Below are positions 33,077-42,001 of a stretch of 64,000 bases of DNA, piece after piece. Origin of the DNA: Fusibacter tunisiensis (GTDB lineage Bacteria; Bacillota; Clostridia; Peptostreptococcales; Acidaminobacteraceae); NCBI RefSeq assembly GCF_016908355.1, contig NZ_JAFBDT010000009.1, positions 1 through 64,000 on the forward strand, given 5' to 3'. A model generated the notes under the pieces. It was not told the origin of the DNA, did not search any database, and worked only from the letters and a program-made list of their open reading frames with translations. A program made the position numbers and the translations under genes. Each line of letters opens with the position of its first letter. The first letter of the stretch is position 1.

Positions 33077-34279
33077 TTAATCCCCATAAGTCTCCGTTAG
33101 TTTTTGGGCAACTTCTTTACCAAGAGATTTAAGTGACTCAAATTCTGCATCTTTTGGAGAATAAGTTGCTTCTATAGAAGGTCCGATTTTTTCCCATCCA
33201 ATTTCTTGAACAAAGGCCTCGATACCAGAAACCCCACCTCCTGACCAAGACTTGTTCCCGAAAACGGAAATCCATCGATCTTTTAAACCAGAGTTGCTTA
33301 GCTTGGCAAGAAGTGTTTCAACTGATGAAAAAACTTTTGTGTTATAGGCACATGACCCAATAATTACAGACCTGTACTTCCAGATATCGCTAAGAATATA
33401 GGAGTTGTGCGTTTTAGAAGCGTCGTATACCTTTACATTTTTAATGCCGTTTTCAGCGATAATTCGTGCGAGATAGTCTGCCATTTTGGCGGTATTTCCA
33501 TACATAGACCCATAGACGATTACGACTCCTTTTTCAGCTTCAAACTTTGACCATTTGTCGTATAAGTTTAATATCTTTTCAGGATTGGTGCGCCAGATCG
33601 GGCCATGAGTTGGTGCAATTATTTGAATGTCTAAGTCTGAGAGTTTTTTCAGACTGCGTTGAACCATTGGGCTGTATTTTGCAACAATATTAGAATAATA
33701 ACGTCTGGTTTCATCTTCGTAAAAATCAAAATTAATCTCATCATCAAATATACCGCCATCTAGTGCGCCAAATCCGCCGAAGGCATCCATGGAAAAGAGT
33801 ATCTTGCTTGTTTGATCATAAGTCATCATTGTTTCAGGCCAGTGAACCATTGGCGTCAAATAAAACTTAAGCTTATGGTAGCCTAAATCCAGTTCATCGC
33901 CGTCATCTACCACGTAATGATTTTTTGTAATGCCATAAAAGCCTTCAATAAATGGAAATGTTTTTTTGTTTCCAACAATTTTCATGTCTGGATAGGCACC
34001 AAGTAAAGCAAGCATAGACCCTGAATGGTCAGGCTCCATATGATTGACGATTAAGTAGTCTACTGGTCTATCGCCTATGATTTCCTTAATTTTTTCAAGA
34101 TATTCTGTCGTTTTATTAAATTTCACGGTGTCCATAATAGCGATTTTTTCGTCATTGATTAAATAGGAATTGTAGGCTACGCCCTGCTCTAGGGGCCAAT
34201 AATTTTCGAAAAGTGTCGTCTCTCGATCATTGACACCAATCCAGTGAATGTTGTCTTTAATGTTTAATCTGCAGTTCAT
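33077..34279 (-). CDS. fprA: Flavodiiron protein (A-type flavoprotein)
   Basis: This 400-residue enzyme reduces oxygen to water and/or nitric oxide to nitrous oxide. The N-terminal metallo-beta-lactamase domain has the diiron motif NHMEPDHSG and later ligands (MVHWPETM, APTHGPIW). The C-terminal flavodoxin domain (from about 252) begins VVIVYGSMYGNTAKMA. It lacks an added rubredoxin domain, so the separate rubredoxin at 9331 is a likely donor. It is a single gene facing away from PFOR, an oxygen-sensitive enzyme. Confidence 0.95.
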   Translation of the reverse strand: MNCRLNIKDNIHWIGVNDRETTLFENYWPLEQGVAYNSYLINDEKIAIMDTVKFNKTTEYLEKIKEIIGDRPVDYLIVNHMEPDHSGSMLALLGAYPDMKIVGNKKTFPFIEGFYGITKNHYVVDDGDELDLGYHKLKFYLTPMVHWPETMMTYDQTSKILFSMDAFGGFGALDGGIFDDEINFDFYEDETRRYYSNIVAKYSPMVQRSLKKLSDLDIQIIAPTHGPIWRTNPEKILNLYDKWSKFEAEKGVVIVYGSMYGNTAKMADYLARIIAENGIKNVKVYDASKTHNSYILSDIWKYRSVIIGSCAYNTKVFSSVETLLAKLSNSGLKDRWISVFGNKSWSGGGVSGIEAFVQEIGWEKIGPSIEATYSPKDAEFESLKSLGKEVAQKLTETYGD

Positions 34280-34383
34280 CTTATTTCACCTCTAATAAAG
34301 TATTTGATTCTCCTCCCTTCATTATAGAATAAAAGGGGCTTAAATCCTAGCACGATTCACAAAAAACTAAAAGCAAACTCTTA

Positions 34384-34412
34384 TTGTATACAAAATACAA
34401 ATGTGCTATAAT
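34384..34412 (+). promoter_or_regulatory. Promoter of PFOR with symmetric -35 region
   Basis: TTGTAT (34384-34389), 17 bases, TATAAT (34407-34412). The -35 lies in a palindrome TTGTATACAA (34384-34393) and also in the inverted repeat TTGTAT-N5-ATACAA (to 34400), a possible operator. Confidence 0.6.
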
Positions 34413-34434
34413 GCACTTGAACGCCGACTATTAG

Positions 34435-34585
34435 AGGTTTACTTTAAGCAGAAAGTTCTATATAATAAACCTGAAGCGTTTTGGTAGGGGCAACTATTTG
34501 TCATTAAATTGTCAATCAAGTTGAGGGACAGTTATTTAAGGCGTTACAAGATGTGAGTATCATCTTGTGAGATTCAACAATTGAA
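34435..34585 (+). promoter_or_regulatory. Structured 5' leader of PFOR
   Basis: The leader of about 185 bases has AGGTTTA/TAAACCT (34435-34441, 34466-34472), ACAAGATG/CATCTTGT (34546-34553, 34561-34568, loop TGAGTAT) and TTCAA/TTGAA (34573-34577, 34581-34585) just before AAAGGAGG. I recognise no known riboswitch. A second possible -10 (34461-34466) could shorten the leader. Confidence 0.45.
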
Positions 34586-34604
34586 TTAAAGGAGGCTATT
34601 TTAA

Positions 34605-37600
34605 ATGGGTAAAAAAGTTATGAAAACCATGGACGGCAATACTGCTGCAGCGTATGTTGCATACGCATTTACAGATGTTGCTGCAATCTACCCGATTACA
34701 CCGTCATCCAATATGGCAGAGGCAGTTGATGAGTGGGCTGCTAATGGGCAGAAAAATATCTTTGGTCAACCTGTATTGGTATCTGAGCTTCAATCTGAAG
34801 GTGGTGCTGCTGGTGCCGTACACGGATCGTTACAGGCAGGCGCACTGACAACTACGTTTACAGCTTCTCAAGGTTTGCTCTTGATGATTCCAAACATGTA
34901 TAAAATCGCTGGCGAATTGTTGCCGGGTGTATTCCATGTAAGTGCAAGAGCACTGGCATCACATGCACTTTCTATCTTTGGTGATCATTCGGATGTAATG
35001 TCTGCTAGACAAACAGGATTTGCATTTTTAGCTTCTTGTTCTGTACAGGAAGTAATGGATCTTGGTGGTGTTGCACATATGGCTGCCATAAAATCAAGAA
35101 TCCCATTTGTACATTTCTTTGATGGCTTTAGAACATCACATGAAGTCCAAAAAATTGAAGTGATTGATTATGCCGACTTTGATAGACTTGTTGATCACGA
35201 CGCTATAAAAGCATTTAGAAATAATGCGCTTTCTCCAGAGCATCCATTGACTCGCGGAACAGCGCAAAATCCAGATATATTCTTCCAAGCAAGAGAGTCA
35301 TCTAACAGATTTTATGATGCAGTACCAGAAATCGTTGCGGACTATATGGAAAAAATCAGTGAATTAACTGGTAGAACATATAAGCCTTTTGATTATTACG
35401 GTGCGCCTGATGCCGAACGTGTCATAGTGGCTATGGGCTCTGTTATTGAAGCGGCAGAAGAAACTGTTGATTACCTCGCTGAAAAAGGTGAGAAGGTTGG
35501 TCTTATTAAAGTTAGATTGTATCGACCTTGGGCGCCAAAATACTTCTTTGATATTTTGCCTGAATCTGTAAAGAAAATTGCAGTTCTAGATCGAACAAAA
35601 GAACCTGGATCAGATGGAGAGCCATTATACAAAGACGTTAGAGCGATGTTCTATGAAATGGAAAATGCACCAATTGTTGTTGGGGGTCGATATGGTTTGG
35701 GCTCAAAAGATACAACACCAACACATATTAAACGGGTTTATGATGAACTTAAAAATGAGAAACCTGCAAACAACTTTACAATTGGTATTGTAGACGATGT
35801 AACCAACCTTTCATTAAATGTTGAAGAGAACATTGTTGCAGAAAACAAAGATACAATCAGATGTAAATTCTGGGGACTTGGATCTGACGGAACTGTTGGG
35901 GCCAACAAAAATGCCATTAAGATTATCGGTGATAACACAGATATGTATGCTCAAGGTTATTTTTCATACGATTCAAAAAAATCAGGTGGTATTACGGTTT
36001 CGCATCTTAGATTTGGCAAGTCGCCAATTCGTGCAACGTATTTGATTGATGAAGCAGATTATGTTGCATGTCACAATCAATCTTATGTATATCAGTATGA
36101 CTTGCTGAAGGGTCTAAAAAAAGGTGGCACATTTGTGTTGAACTGCAAGTGGACTCAAGAAGAAGTTGCAGCTTTATTGCCTGCTGATATGAAAAAATAT
36201 ATTGCAAAAAATGAGATTAACTTCTATACAATTGATGCAACAAGCATTGCTGAAGAAATTGGTCTTGGTAACAGAATCAACATGATCATGCAAGCGGCCT
36301 TCTTTAAATTGGCTGCAGTTATTGATCTTGACGATGCGGTTAGATACCTTAAAGAAGCTATAAAGAAATCTTATGGCAGCAAAGGCCAAAAAATTGTTGA
36401 CTTAAACAATAAGGCTGTTGACTATGGTATTGAAAAACTTGCTAAAATTTCTGTACCTGCTGATTGGGCAAATGCTGAAGAAGGCGTGAAAGTTGAAGCA
36501 AAAGGCGAGCCTTCATTTATTAAGGATATCCTTAGACCAATTGCAGCTCAAAAGGGTGATGATTTACCAGTTAGCACTTTTAAAGGCATTGAAGATGGAT
36601 CTTTTGAGCCTGGAACTGCTGCTTATGAGAAACGAGGCATTGCGGTTAATATTCCAGAGTGGCAAATAGACAATTGTATTCAGTGTAATCAGTGTTCATA
36701 TGTATGTCCACATGCTGCAATTAGACCATTCTTATTAACTGATGAAGAAGTTGCAAATGCGCCAGAAGGTTTGGAAACTAAAAAGGCTATTGGCAAAGGT
36801 TTAGAGGGACTAAATTACAAAATTCAAGTGTCTCCTTATGACTGTACAGGTTGTGGAAACTGTGCTGATGTGTGCCCATCTAAGCAAAAAGCACTTGTGA
36901 TGAAGCCGATTGAAACTCAAGTTGACCCACAAGCTGAAAATTGGGCGTATGTGGTTGATTTGCCAGTTAAAGATGATAAAATGCCACTTGGCTCTGTTAA
37001 AGGGTCACAATTTGCACAACCTTTGTTTGAATTCTCTGGTGCGTGTGCAGGTTGTGGTGAAACACCTTATATTAAGGCGGTTACGCAACTTTACGGAGAT
37101 CGTATGATGATTGCCAATGCGACTGGCTGTTCATCTATCTGGGGTGGTTCAGCACCTTCTACACCTTATACAACAAATGCAGAAGGTAAAGGTCCAGCTT
37201 GGGCGAACTCGTTGTTCGAAGACAATGCTGAATATGGACATGGTATGGCAATTGCAGTCCGTCGAATTCGTGAAGCAATGGTTGAAAATTTCCAGAAGTT
37301 AATCGATATGAATGTTGATTCAACTGTAAATGAAGCCTTCACTGCTTGGATTGAAGGCATGGACGACGCCGATGCTTCTAAAGCAGCAGCTGAAAAAGTG
37401 CTTGCAGTTCTTGAAAACAATTCGGTAACAGATTCAGCGGCAAAAGAATTACTTGCATATGCTGAAAATCATAAAGATTACCTCGTTAAGCGTTCCGTTT
37501 GGATTGTTGGTGGTGACGGATGGGCTTATGACATTGGTTTCGGTGGCCTTGATCATGTTCTTGCCAGTGGTGAAAATGTCAATGTCTTGGTGTTTGACAC

Positions 37601-38144
37601 AGAAGTTTATTCTAACACTGGTGGACAAGCCTCTAAATCTACTCCAGTTGGCGCTGTTGCTAAATTTGCGGCATCTGGTATGAAAGTAAAGAAAAAAGAT
37701 TTGGGAATGATGGCAACAACTTATGGTTATGTTTATGTCGCTCAAGTTTCTATGGGTGCAAATCAAAATCATTTTATGAAGGTGTTGCAGGAAGCTGAAG
37801 CATATGAAGGCCCATCGTTAATTATCTGTTATTCACCATGTATAGCACATGGTATTAAGACGGGTATGGGAACAACACAAAGAAGAATGAAAGAAGCTGT
37901 TGAAGCAGGTTACTGGCATCTTTGGAGATTTGACCCACGCGTTGGCGCAGAAGGCAAGAATCCATTCTTCTTGGATTCTAAAGAACCAACAGGAAGTTTC
38001 CGTGATTTCCTCATGGCTGAAACGCGTTATACGTCGCTTATGGCTAGTGATTCAGAAAGTGCTGATGAACTCTTTAAGATTGCTGAAGTACAAGCGAAAA
38101 ACCGTTATGAAGGCTATGTAAGATTGGCGAAAATGGAGTACTAA
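34605..38144 (+). CDS. nifJ: Pyruvate:ferredoxin (flavodoxin) oxidoreductase, single-subunit
   Basis: This 1179-residue enzyme oxidises pyruvate with CoA to acetyl-CoA, carbon dioxide and reduced ferredoxin, the central step of fermentation here. It has the full domain set: N-terminal pyrimidine-binding domain with YPITPSS, a central gamma-type domain, two ferredoxin clusters (CIQCNQCSYVCPHAA near 690 and CTGCGNCADVCPSK near 746), a proximal cluster motif ACAGCGETPY, and the TPP site GGDGWAYDIGFGG with DTEVYSNTGGQ near 970-1010. AAAGGAGG precedes the ATG. It is a single-gene unit with its own terminator. Confidence 0.98.
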   Translation: MGKKVMKTMDGNTAAAYVAYAFTDVAAIYPITPSSNMAEAVDEWAANGQKNIFGQPVLVSELQSEGGAAGAVHGSLQAGALTTTFTASQGLLLMIPNMYKIAGELLPGVFHVSARALASHALSIFGDHSDVMSARQTGFAFLASCSVQEVMDLGGVAHMAAIKSRIPFVHFFDGFRTSHEVQKIEVIDYADFDRLVDHDAIKAFRNNALSPEHPLTRGTAQNPDIFFQARESSNRFYDAVPEIVADYMEKISELTGRTYKPFDYYGAPDAERVIVAMGSVIEAAEETVDYLAEKGEKVGLIKVRLYRPWAPKYFFDILPESVKKIAVLDRTKEPGSDGEPLYKDVRAMFYEMENAPIVVGGRYGLGSKDTTPTHIKRVYDELKNEKPANNFTIGIVDDVTNLSLNVEENIVAENKDTIRCKFWGLGSDGTVGANKNAIKIIGDNTDMYAQGYFSYDSKKSGGITVSHLRFGKSPIRATYLIDEADYVACHNQSYVYQYDLLKGLKKGGTFVLNCKWTQEEVAALLPADMKKYIAKNEINFYTIDATSIAEEIGLGNRINMIMQAAFFKLAAVIDLDDAVRYLKEAIKKSYGSKGQKIVDLNNKAVDYGIEKLAKISVPADWANAEEGVKVEAKGEPSFIKDILRPIAAQKGDDLPVSTFKGIEDGSFEPGTAAYEKRGIAVNIPEWQIDNCIQCNQCSYVCPHAAIRPFLLTDEEVANAPEGLETKKAIGKGLEGLNYKIQVSPYDCTGCGNCADVCPSKQKALVMKPIETQVDPQAENWAYVVDLPVKDDKMPLGSVKGSQFAQPLFEFSGACAGCGETPYIKAVTQLYGDRMMIANATGCSSIWGGSAPSTPYTTNAEGKGPAWANSLFEDNAEYGHGMAIAVRRIREAMVENFQKLIDMNVDSTVNEAFTAWIEGMDDADASKAAAEKVLAVLENNSVTDSAAKELLAYAENHKDYLVKRSVWIVGGDGWAYDIGFGGLDHVLASGENVNVLVFDTEVYSNTGGQASKSTPVGAVAKFAASGMKVKKKDLGMMATTYGYVYVAQVSMGANQNHFMKVLQEAEAYEGPSLIICYSPCIAHGIKTGMGTTQRRMKEAVEAGYWHLWRFDPRVGAEGKNPFFLDSKEPTGSFRDFLMAETRYTSLMASDSESADELFKIAEVQAKNRYEGYVRLAKMEY

Positions 38145-38150
38145 TTAATA

Positions 38151-38189
38151 AAAAGCCCGCTTCGGTGCATCTGCATTGAAGCGGGTTTT
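38151..38189 (+). terminator. Terminator after PFOR
   Basis: CCCGCTTC (38156-38163) pairs with GAAGCGGG (38178-38185), extended inward by GGTGCA/TGCATT, and followed by TTTT. Confidence 0.85.
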
Positions 38190-38208
38190 AACTTTGGAGG
38201 GTTGACCT

Positions 38209-38592
38209 GTGTACAGAAGAATTCAAACGCGTTTGGCGGTGGATTTGTTCTCTGCTAAGCGTATGATTCATAATTTAGAAAAGGTTAGAGTGTGGACAAA
38301 GGTTATACCTTTGTCAATTGAAGAAATAGGGCATCAGACCGTGAGGTGGTTGCTTAAAACTGAAACCGAGGAACTGTTTTATTTAAATTTTCACCTAATG
38401 CGATGTGGTATCAAAACGGAATATTGTACAGAAGTTCATTTGGTTATTGAAATGCGTGATTCTAGCCAAAAACCTTCGCCATTGGCAGTTGCCTATGCAG
38501 AAAACATTTTGGAGTCTTTGAGGTTTAAAACCAATAAGGATTGGGTCATTAAAGATTCTGAACTTACAGCTGGAATTTTCAAGTCAAATTGA
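38209..38592 (+). CDS. Small protein of unknown function
   Basis: This 127-residue frame starts at GTG 38209 behind GGAGG. I recognise no family. It has no signal peptide or membrane helix; composition is mixed charged/hydrophobic (VWTKVIPLSIEEIGHQTVRW, then LFYLNFHLMRCGI, CTEVHLVIEMRD), suggesting a small alpha/beta fold. It sits between PFOR and an aldo/keto reductase with no obvious promoter of its own after the PFOR terminator. Confidence 0.6.
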   Translation: MYRRIQTRLAVDLFSAKRMIHNLEKVRVWTKVIPLSIEEIGHQTVRWLLKTETEELFYLNFHLMRCGIKTEYCTEVHLVIEMRDSSQKPSPLAVAYAENILESLRFKTNKDWVIKDSELTAGIFKSN

Positions 38593-38657
38593 CTTAGGGG
38601 TTCAAAAAAAGTAAAATAGAGATGATGTTTCGAGACTGAAAATATTGGGGAGGTATT

Positions 38658-39791
38658 ATGCAAGCTAGAATTATTGGCAATACTGGGATACATGCATCTG
38701 TTTTGGGTATTGGTTGCATGCGACTGCCTGTTATCGACCAGGACAGTTCAAAAATTGATGAAAACAAAGCAATTGAGCTGATTCGATATGCAATTGATGG
38801 TGGTGTCAATTATGTAGACACTGCGTATCCATATCATGGCGGGCATAGTGAGTCTATTGTAGGTAAAGCGCTTCAGGATGGTTATAGAGAAAAAGTTCAT
38901 CTGGTAACGAAAGCACCAACTTGGCTCTTGGAGACAGAAACTGATTTTGACCGTTATTTAGATGAACAATTAGAAAAACTCCAAACAGAGACGTTGGATA
39001 TTTATTTGCTTCATGCTTTAAGTAAAAGTCGCTGGGATAAATTGCTTGAAATAAATATTTTTGAAGCAATTGAACGTGCAAAGGCAAGTGGAAAAATTAA
39101 AAATATTGGTTTTTCTTTTCATGATACATTGGATGTGTTTAAGGAAATAGTCGATGCGTATGATTGGGACGTGTGCATGATCCAGTTTAACTATATGGAT
39201 GTTGAAGATCAAGCTGGTGAAGCGGGGCTTTTATATGCAGAGTCTAAAGATATACCTGTTATTGTGATGGAACCGTTAAAGGGTGGAATGATTGCAACGC
39301 CACCGGATTCAATTTCTAAAATTTTTAAAGAATCAGGATCTGATCAAAATAGGTCGCCGGTAGAGTGGGCACTAAGATTTGTTGCCAACTATAAAAATGT
39401 GAAGGTTGTTTTAAGTGGCATGTCAAATTTAGATCAATTAAAAGAAAATATTGATATTGCAGATCGATTGCAAGCAGAAAGTCTTACGGCAGATGAACTT
39501 AAAGTGATTGCTAAAGTAAGAGATGCTTATCAAGCCCGCGTTAAAGTACCTTGTACACAATGTGGGTATTGTATGCCATGTCCACATGGTGTGGATATTC
39601 CAAGAGCATTTACGCTTTATAATCGAGCTTCGATTTTTGATGCACATGATCAGATTAAAGGGCAATACAACAGCGCTAAGGATGTTTTGGCGAGTAAATG
39701 TATCGCGTGTGGTGCATGTGAGCCTCAGTGCCCTCAGCATATAGAAATTATAAGTAGACTAAAAGAAGTTGTAACAGCATTTGAATCTTAA
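38658..39791 (+). CDS. Aldo/keto reductase with C-terminal 4Fe-4S domain
   Basis: The 377-residue protein has an AKR TIM barrel (GIGCMRLPV, the D-x-A-x-x-Y motif in YVDTAYPYHGG, lysine in VTKAP, SGMSN near 255) and a C-terminal iron-sulfur part with CTQCGYCMPCPHG and CIACGACEPQCPQH. This type is widespread in anaerobes; the clusters suggest electron transfer between ferredoxin and the barrel's cofactor. The substrate is unknown. Confidence 0.9.
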   Translation: MQARIIGNTGIHASVLGIGCMRLPVIDQDSSKIDENKAIELIRYAIDGGVNYVDTAYPYHGGHSESIVGKALQDGYREKVHLVTKAPTWLLETETDFDRYLDEQLEKLQTETLDIYLLHALSKSRWDKLLEINIFEAIERAKASGKIKNIGFSFHDTLDVFKEIVDAYDWDVCMIQFNYMDVEDQAGEAGLLYAESKDIPVIVMEPLKGGMIATPPDSISKIFKESGSDQNRSPVEWALRFVANYKNVKVVLSGMSNLDQLKENIDIADRLQAESLTADELKVIAKVRDAYQARVKVPCTQCGYCMPCPHGVDIPRAFTLYNRASIFDAHDQIKGQYNSAKDVLASKCIACGACEPQCPQHIEIISRLKEVVTAFES

Positions 39792-39808
39792 AAGTTGGAG
39801 TGTAATCT

Positions 39809-40450
39809 ATGAAAAAAGGTGATTTGATTTGGGGTGGCATTTTTATTGCATTTATTGCATTTGTCCTTTATCCCGCAACACATGACATATTTGTTGACGC
39901 CACAACAGCCCACCCCTATATTGGTGGTTTTGTAAAATTTGCTTTACTTGCAACTATGGGAGAATTGTTAGTGGTACGTTTGAAGTCAGGTACTTGGCAG
40001 AAATCAGCTGGGTTTATTTGGCGCGTTATTATCTGGGGTGTCTTGGGTATGGCCATTACGCTAGTGTTTCAAATTTATGGTGGTGGTGTTGCAAAAGCCC
40101 TTGAAAATGGGTATTTAATTGGTCATAAAAATGTGTTCTTGACTGCATTTTGGACCAGTGCTTTAATGAATTTGTTCTTTGCACCAACCTTTATGGCGTT
40201 TCATCGGTTTACAGACACTTATCTTGATTTAAAATATGGTGATGCCATCAAAGCGCCAACCATTAATCAAGTTGTAAAACGTATTGACTGGAGTGGCTTT
40301 ATAGGGTTTGTCGTGGTTAAAACAATCCCTTTGTTTTGGATTCCTGCGCATACAGTAACATTTTTGCTGCCACCTGAGTATCGTATACTTGTGGCTGCAC
40401 TTCTTTCCATGGTGCTGGGAATTTTGTTGACAATCGCAAAAAAGAAATAA
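39809..40450 (+). CDS. Integral membrane protein, possibly Mpv17-like
   Basis: The protein (213 residues) has about five hydrophobic helices (7-25, 41-56, 70-90, 110-130, 163-205). The segment FWTSALMNLFFAPTFMAFHRFTD weakly recalls Mpv17/PMP22 proteins, but the signature is not clear. It follows the aldo/keto reductase by 17 bases, so it is probably cotranscribed. Confidence 0.65.
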   Translation: MKKGDLIWGGIFIAFIAFVLYPATHDIFVDATTAHPYIGGFVKFALLATMGELLVVRLKSGTWQKSAGFIWRVIIWGVLGMAITLVFQIYGGGVAKALENGYLIGHKNVFLTAFWTSALMNLFFAPTFMAFHRFTDTYLDLKYGDAIKAPTINQVVKRIDWSGFIGFVVVKTIPLFWIPAHTVTFLLPPEYRILVAALLSMVLGILLTIAKKK

Positions 40451-40493
40451 AAAAAGGGCTACGGGAAAGGTAAATTTTCCGCAGCCTTTTTTC
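40451..40493. terminator. Bidirectional terminator
   Basis: AAAAAGGGCTACGGGAAA and its near complement TTTTCCGCAGCCTTTTTT form a stem between converging genes, with A and T runs on both sides. Confidence 0.85.
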
Positions 40494-40498
40494 TTAAT

Positions 40499-41896
40499 TT
40501 AGAGGTCAAGGGTTTCATACAGTTTTGCAACATGTGTCTCGATGCCTAATGTGGTTTCGATTTTTTTTGCAAATATCATGCTGCTTTCTGGCTCGCCGTG
40601 CACAACACAAACTTTTTTAAGGTTTTTAATGTGTGAAACCCAATTGAAAAGTTGTGTCGCATCTGCATGTCCTGAAAAGCCATCAATTTTATGAACGTTT
40701 GCTTTTACAGCGATGGTTTGATCGTATATAACAACTTCAGTTGCCCCATTAAGCAGGGCTCGACCGAGGGTGTCCTCCGCTTGATAGCCTACAATAGCCA
40801 CGTGTGTATTGGGCTTCCAAAGGTTATGTTTTAGATGGTGTTTGATGCGACCAGCTTCACACATACCACTGGCTGAAATAATAATTTTAGGGGACTGATT
40901 AAAGTTTAATTTTATGGAGTCTTCAACAGAATTTACTAAAGTTAGGGTCTCTAAACTAAAAGGGCTGGTGCCATATTCTTGAATCAAATCACTCATTTTG
41001 TCAGAATAGGATTTGTAGATTTCTGTTGCATCTAGGGCTAAAGGAGAATCAAGATAAATGGGGATTTTTTTTAAGCGCTCAGAAGCCTCATTATCATGTG
41101 TGTGTATATAGTGTTTGATTTCAAAGAGAATTTCTTGTGTTCTTCCAACAGCAAAAGAAGGTATTAACGTTGTCCCTCCTGATTTGTAGGCAGATAAGAT
41201 GACATCAATTAATCGATCGCCCCGCAGTTCAATATTTTTGTGCGTACGATTGCCATAAGTGGATTCCATAATTAAATAATCAGCAGATTCGATTACATCT
41301 GGATTTTCTTCTAGGAAACTGGTCCCGTTTCCTAAATCCCCTGAAAAGGCAATTGTTTTTATTGTATTTTCGTCTTTAACATAGAGTTTGATGAAAGCTG
41401 ATCCCAATAAATGACCTGCATTTCCAAACTCAAACCCAACATCTTTACTGAGCTGAACCTGCGCGCTGTAGTTTACAGGATAAAAATATTGAAGGGCAAT
41501 AATCGCGTCATCTTCAGTGTAGAGGGGATCTATAGGTTCTAATCCAGCACGTTTTCTTTTTTTATTTTCCCATTCATTTTCGGCCTCTTGAATTTTTCCG
41601 GAATCTCGTAGCAGAATTTCACATAAAGATTTTGTGGGATGTGTGCAGTATACTTTTCCATGGAAGCCTTGTTTTACAATCCACGGAATTCTGCCAGAAT
41701 GATCAATGTGTGCATGGGTCAAGATTAGAGCATCTAAATCTGAAAAATCAATATCTGGTGTTTCGGAGTTTAGTTTCGTTTCATCTGCTGTGCCTTGAAA
41801 TAAACCAGCGTCCACCAAAAATTTTGTTGTTCCAGTGTTGATAAGATACATGGAACCTGTGACATGGCCGGCAGCACCTAGAAATTGAATTTGCAT
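40499..41896 (-). CDS. Beta-CASP metallo-beta-lactamase (RNA-processing type) exonuclease-like protein
   Basis: The 465-residue protein has the MBL zinc motif THAHIDHSGRIP, further ligands in GNAGHLLGSAF and SGDLGN, the beta-CASP domain (about 205-370) and the C-terminal RNA-metabolising motif KANVHKIDGFSGHAD. Members process RNA ends like CPSF73 or RNase J relatives. No partner gene is nearby; it stands alone and divergent from the gene at 42002. Confidence 0.9.
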   Translation of the reverse strand: MQIQFLGAAGHVTGSMYLINTGTTKFLVDAGLFQGTADETKLNSETPDIDFSDLDALILTHAHIDHSGRIPWIVKQGFHGKVYCTHPTKSLCEILLRDSGKIQEAENEWENKKRKRAGLEPIDPLYTEDDAIIALQYFYPVNYSAQVQLSKDVGFEFGNAGHLLGSAFIKLYVKDENTIKTIAFSGDLGNGTSFLEENPDVIESADYLIMESTYGNRTHKNIELRGDRLIDVILSAYKSGGTTLIPSFAVGRTQEILFEIKHYIHTHDNEASERLKKIPIYLDSPLALDATEIYKSYSDKMSDLIQEYGTSPFSLETLTLVNSVEDSIKLNFNQSPKIIISASGMCEAGRIKHHLKHNLWKPNTHVAIVGYQAEDTLGRALLNGATEVVIYDQTIAVKANVHKIDGFSGHADATQLFNWVSHIKNLKKVCVVHGEPESSMIFAKKIETTLGIETHVAKLYETLDL

Positions 41897-42001
41897 CGTA
41901 AACCTCCTTAATTTTGAAATGAATTCGATTAACTCTATTATAGCATTTCCATTCAGTCTTTGTTAAAATAGAATAAGACTGAATGGATGAGGAGAATTGA
42001 T

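Noticed and set aside
34384..34393. TTGTATACAA as a GntR-family operator
   Set aside because: The motif resembles some GntR sites, but no GntR gene is nearby; kept only as a note on the promoter.
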